Shown piece by piece: positions 61,341-64,000 of a stretch of 64,000 bases of DNA. Numbering within the stretch: the first letter of the stretch is position 1; the number at the start of each line of letters is the position of its first letter. A model generated the notes under the pieces. That model was given only the letters and a program-made list of their open reading frames with translations, ran no database searches and was not told where the DNA came from. Source of the DNA: Rhizobium sp. ICMP 5592 (GTDB taxonomy: Bacteria; Pseudomonadota; Alphaproteobacteria; Rhizobiales; Rhizobiaceae); the NCBI RefSeq assembly GCF_009498525.1, contig NZ_QSNT01000003.1:637977-701976 (forward strand), given 5' to 3'. Made by a program: the position numbers and the translations under genes.

Positions 61341-62816
61341 TCAGGCGCGTGCCGTCGCTCGCGCCGGCATGACCGCATTGAGGATCACCGACACGACGAT
61401 ATTGGCGGCCAGCGCCAACAGTCCCGTGTAGACGGTGAAGCTCGTATCTCCGAGGGAGACCATGTGCAGCGGCTTCCAGCCGGCATCCCAGACGAGATAG
61501 GTGCCGCCGAAGAAGCCGACGACCCAGCCGGTAAGCAGAGCCGGCGCGCGGAACCACTTGGTATAGAGGCCGAAGACCAGCGCCGGCAGCGTCTGCAGAA
61601 TCCAGATGCCGCCCAGCAATTGCAGATCGAGCGCGAACTGCGTCGGCAGGAAGATGATGACGAGAAGCGCACCGACCTTGACGACGAGCGAGGTCATCTT
61701 GGCGACCTTTGCCTCGCCGGCATCGGAAACCTGCGGATTGACGTAAGCCTTCCAGAAGTTGCGGGTGAAGAGGTTGGCGGCGCCAATGCTCATCACGGCC
61801 GCCGGCACCAGCGCACCGATGGCGATGGCCGCGAAGGCGAAACCGGCAAACCAGCTGGAGAACAGCGACTGGAACAGCGCCGGTACGACATCGTTGGGGC
61901 TATCCAGCTTCAAATTGGCCGCATGCCCCATATAGCCTAGCAGGGCCAGCAGGCCGAGCAGCAGCGTGTAAGCCGGCAGCATCACCGCATTCTTGCGGAT
62001 GGTGTTGCCGCTGTTGGAGGCGAAGATACCGGTCAGCGTGTGCGGATACATGAAGGCCGCCAGTGCCGAGCCGAGCGCCAGCGTCGCATAGGCGACATAC
62101 TGGTTGCCGCCGAGCAGAAGATTTCCCGATCCCTTGGCCTGGAAAGCCGCATCGGCGGAAGCAAAGACATTGGCATAACCGCCGAGCTTGGCCGGGATGA
62201 GCGCAACGGCCGCGATCACCACGATATAGATCATGATGTCCTTGACGAAGGCGATCAGCGCCGGGGCGCGAAGGCCCGCCGAATAGGTATAGAGCGCCAG
62301 GATGATGAAGGCGACGGCGAGCGGGAATTCGCCATGCAGCCCCAGCGCCTTGAACACCGCCGTCATGCCGACGAGCTGCAGGGCGATATAGGGCATGGTC
62401 GCGATGACACCGGTTGCGGCAACCGCCAGTTCGAGCGCCCGCGAGCCATATTGGCCATGCACGACATCGCCCGCCGTGACGTAGCCATGATCCTTCGCGC
62501 GCCTCCAGAGAAGCGGCATCACCATGAAGACGAAAGGATAGACGACGATCGTATAGGGCAGTGCGAAAAAGCCATAGGCACCGACCGTGTAGACCAGGGC
62601 CGGGACGGCAATCACGGTATAGGCCGTGTAAAAATCGCCACCGACGAGGAACCAGGTGATCCAGGTGCCGAAGCTGCGGCCGCCAAGGCCCCATTCGTCG
62701 ATATGGGCAAGGGTCTTCGGCCTGCGCCAGCGCGCGGCGACAAAGCCCATGACGGTTACCAGCACCATGAAAAAGATGAAGACGGCAAGTGCCGTTGGGT
62801 CGATATCAGTCATCAT
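61341..62816 (-). CDS. mctP: Sodium/solute symporter, probable monocarboxylate permease MctP
   Basis: A 491-residue SSS-family permease with about 13 membrane helices. Visible features: GLGGRSFGTWITWFLVGGDF near the N-terminus, GDVVHGQYGSRALELAVAAT, and FAFAAIAIGALVPAAVMSIG. In Rhizobium leguminosarum a protein of this family, MctP, transports lactate, pyruvate and alanine and is controlled by MctSR; the same neighbours (DUF3311, mctR, mctS) lie here. The ATG overlaps the DUF3311 stop by 11 bases, with GGAG 8 bases upstream. Confidence 0.92.
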   Translation of the reverse strand: MMTDIDPTALAVFIFFMVLVTVMGFVAARWRRPKTLAHIDEWGLGGRSFGTWITWFLVGGDFYTAYTVIAVPALVYTVGAYGFFALPYTIVVYPFVFMVMPLLWRRAKDHGYVTAGDVVHGQYGSRALELAVAATGVIATMPYIALQLVGMTAVFKALGLHGEFPLAVAFIILALYTYSAGLRAPALIAFVKDIMIYIVVIAAVALIPAKLGGYANVFASADAAFQAKGSGNLLLGGNQYVAYATLALGSALAAFMYPHTLTGIFASNSGNTIRKNAVMLPAYTLLLGLLALLGYMGHAANLKLDSPNDVVPALFQSLFSSWFAGFAFAAIAIGALVPAAVMSIGAANLFTRNFWKAYVNPQVSDAGEAKVAKMTSLVVKVGALLVIIFLPTQFALDLQLLGGIWILQTLPALVFGLYTKWFRAPALLTGWVVGFFGGTYLVWDAGWKPLHMVSLGDTSFTVYTGLLALAANIVVSVILNAVMPARATARA

Positions 62817-63003
62817 GGCGCATGCTCCGGTAAGCGATCCAGGTCAGGAAAGCGGTGATCGGCACCCAGGCGAGCTGGTACCAATAAAAGAAGGGGAAAC
62901 CGAAGAGAACCGGATCGTGACGGTTGTAGAAGGGGACCCAGAGCAGGCCAATATAGGGAATGACGAGCAGCCAGCAGGCCGCCGTCCCAAAGCGTTTATC
63001 CAT
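62806..63003 (-). CDS. DUF3311 small membrane subunit of the Mct system
   Basis: A 65-residue protein MDKRFGTAACWLLVIPYIGL with two membrane helices, the second being FYWYQLAWVPITAFLTWIAY. DUF3311 genes adjoin SSS-type carboxylate permeases such as MctP and ActP, presumably as accessory subunits. GGAGG lies 8 bases upstream. A long frame to 63258 lacks a ribosome site. Confidence 0.9.
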   Translation of the reverse strand: MDKRFGTAACWLLVIPYIGLLWVPFYNRHDPVLFGFPFFYWYQLAWVPITAFLTWIAYRSMRHDD

Positions 63004-63249
63004 TTCCGATACCTCCCAAGCGGCGCGCAGGCGCCGCCTCGTTGCAGTTGTCAGAGTGGAAGGCGGTGCGTCGGGCCGGATCGCAGTATGGAATACTAGC
63101 AGGCCGAAGCCAATGAGCTTCTGGCTATGCGGAAACGGACTGACGGATGTAAATTCCTCCCAGCGGCCGCCATCGGCCAACCGCTGCTGAAGTCCTAGGG
63201 CGAGCCTGCCACTTGAACAAGATGGCCGCACACGCGAAGTACCGAGGAC

Positions 63250-63265
63250 TACCCACAAGTGGGTA
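63250..63265. promoter_or_regulatory. 7-2-7 inverted heptamers, candidate MctR operator
   Basis: TACCCAC-AA-GTGGGTA. NarL-type regulators bind paired heptamers arranged 7-2-7, and this sits between the mctR stop and the DUF3311/mctP start, about 250 bases upstream of the latter. The arms extend by one further base pair (C/G). Confidence 0.55.
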
Positions 63266-63273
63266 GACGGGCG

Positions 63274-63915
63274 CTAGACCGCTCTCGTCGCGATCCCGTG
63301 GTCAAGGGCGTAACGGATCAGCCCGGCTGTCGTTGCGATGCCGAGCTTCCTCTTCAAATTCTTGCGATGCGTTTCGGCTGTCGCAGGCGTAATCCCGAGT
63401 TCCTCGGCGATCTCGCGATTGCTCCTGCCGGTGACGATCAAACCCAGAATGTGACGCTCGCGCGGCGTCAGAGGGTTGGCTTCCATTCGTGCCTCGTCCG
63501 CCATCAATATGTCGCGAACACCCGAGGAAAAATAAGTTCCGCCGCTCGCCACAGTCTCAATTGCGCAGACGACTTCGTCCGTCGACACGTCCTTTAGAAT
63601 ATATCCGACGGCACCGTGCATGATCGACGACGAGATGTATTCGCGGCTATCGTGCATGGATAGCATCACGATCCGCGTATCCGGAAGCTCGCGACGAAAG
63701 AGTTCGATCGCATCGATACCGCTGAGCTTCGGCATGTTGATGTCCATCAAAGCCACTTGCGGGCGCCTCTGCCGCGCTATCTCCAAGCCGACCTGCGCAA
63801 GGCTTGCCGTACCAACCACCTCGATATGGTCAAAGGTCTCGAGCACAGCTTTCAGTCCATCGAGCACTACGGGGTGATTGTCGATCAGGAGAACGCTGAT
63901 CCTGTCTCTTGTCAT
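63274..63915 (-). CDS. mctR: NarL/FixJ-family response regulator MctR
   Basis: A 213-residue regulator. Receiver domain: VLLIDNHPVVLDGLKAVLET with phosphoacceptor Asp in VALMDINMPKLSGIDA, and lysine in YILKDVSTDE. DNA-binding LuxR domain: LTPRERHILGLIVTGRSNRE, IAEELGITPATAETHRKNLK. The start overlaps the mctS stop (ATGA). By context it activates the adjacent permease operon when monocarboxylates are present; the substrate is inferred. Confidence 0.93.
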   Translation of the reverse strand: MTRDRISVLLIDNHPVVLDGLKAVLETFDHIEVVGTASLAQVGLEIARQRRPQVALMDINMPKLSGIDAIELFRRELPDTRIVMLSMHDSREYISSSIMHGAVGYILKDVSTDEVVCAIETVASGGTYFSSGVRDILMADEARMEANPLTPRERHILGLIVTGRSNREIAEELGITPATAETHRKNLKRKLGIATTAGLIRYALDHGIATRAV

Positions 63916-64000
63916 GCAGCATCCACCCTTGTGCCCGGCGAAGCATTGGCCGATTTCGGCAACATCGCCGTCAGTGTCGTGCCATCAGCCGTGCTTTGAA
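63912..64000 (-). CDS. mctS: MctS sensor histidine kinase, last 28 codons (5' end outside window)
   Basis: Reading inward from the window edge the frame gives TADGTTLTAMLPKSANASPG and stops at 63912. The GTTLT.MLP sequence is the end of a HATPase domain, as in histidine kinases. Its stop overlaps the mctR start, so kinase and regulator are translationally coupled. Only the 3' end is visible. Confidence 0.8.
   Translation of the reverse strand, partial: QSTADGTTLTAMLPKSANASPGTRVDAA

Noticed and set aside
1..64000. tRNA or rRNA genes, insertion sequences, prophage
   Set aside because: I looked in all intergenic stretches for tRNA T-loop patterns and inverted-repeat-bounded transposase genes and saw none; this is a by-eye reading.

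Overview
The window reads as core chromosome of a Rhizobiales bacterium, most likely a Rhizobium/Agrobacterium-group member. The evidence is the high GC content, an F0 ATP synthase operon with paired b and b' subunits, a long-chain prenyl diphosphate synthase of the ubiquinone type, the waaA/lpxK lipid A cluster beside DUF4170, DUF2093 and mutL, and a monocarboxylate permease cluster (mctP with DUF3311, mctR, mctS) of the kind known from rhizobia. About 58 genes are supported, almost all intact and tightly packed. I see no tRNA, rRNA, insertion sequence, prophage or CRISPR array.

Layout. 1-1.2 kb: 3' part of a chemoreceptor gene. 1.2-9 kb: a minus-strand block glyQ - lemA - aroA-type EPSP synthase - DUF2207 protein - glyS - DUF523, in which an EPSP synthase gene sits between the lemA and DUF2207 genes. 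9-12.3 kb: a small accessory patch with a decayed ParDE toxin-antitoxin pair, tiny ORFs, sppA, an XRE-cupin regulator overlapped by a 59-codon ORF, and a protein that is almost half methionine. 12.5-22.1 kb: housekeeping genes (tRNA methyltransferase-like, DUF2007, polyprenyl synthase, TPR protein, ispE, moaB-type, radical SAM, rnhB, APH-like kinase). 22.2-25 kb: atpI-atpB-atpE-atpF'-atpF with a recognisable promoter and terminator. 25.2-31 kb: cell wall hydrolase, kup, corA and an ApbC/Mrp ATPase.

31.6-37.9 kb: an orphan LuxR-type regulator, then a divergent IclR regulator and a translationally coupled sugar-acid operon (SDR dehydrogenase, dgoK, dgoA, SMP-30 lactonase) that fits a De Ley-Doudoroff galactose route lacking the dehydratase, then a PRC-barrel exported protein. 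37.9-43 kb: argG and a divergent Lrp-family gene sharing a perfect inverted repeat, a GGDEF-EAL protein and a PAS/receiver protein without a kinase domain. 43.3-51.4 kb: mutL, DUF2093, and a minus-strand run pmbA - cysQ-like - DUF4170 - waaA - HAD phosphatase - lpxK. 51.5-61 kb: KefC-type antiporter, patatin, rsmD, an rluB-type pseudouridine synthase with a long repetitive tail, tadA, a lipoprotein, ileS. 61.3-64 kb: mctP, DUF3311, mctR and the 3' end of mctS, with a 7-2-7 palindrome that looks like a NarL-family operator.

The most notable items are the methionine-rich protein at 11.9-12.2 kb, the EPSP synthase with unusual residues at the position of E. coli Met99/Pro101 inserted into the lemA/DUF2207 pair, the ApbC protein lacking the CxxC motif, and several clean palindromes next to the regulators that probably use them. 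All functional calls rest on reading motifs by eye; no database search was possible.
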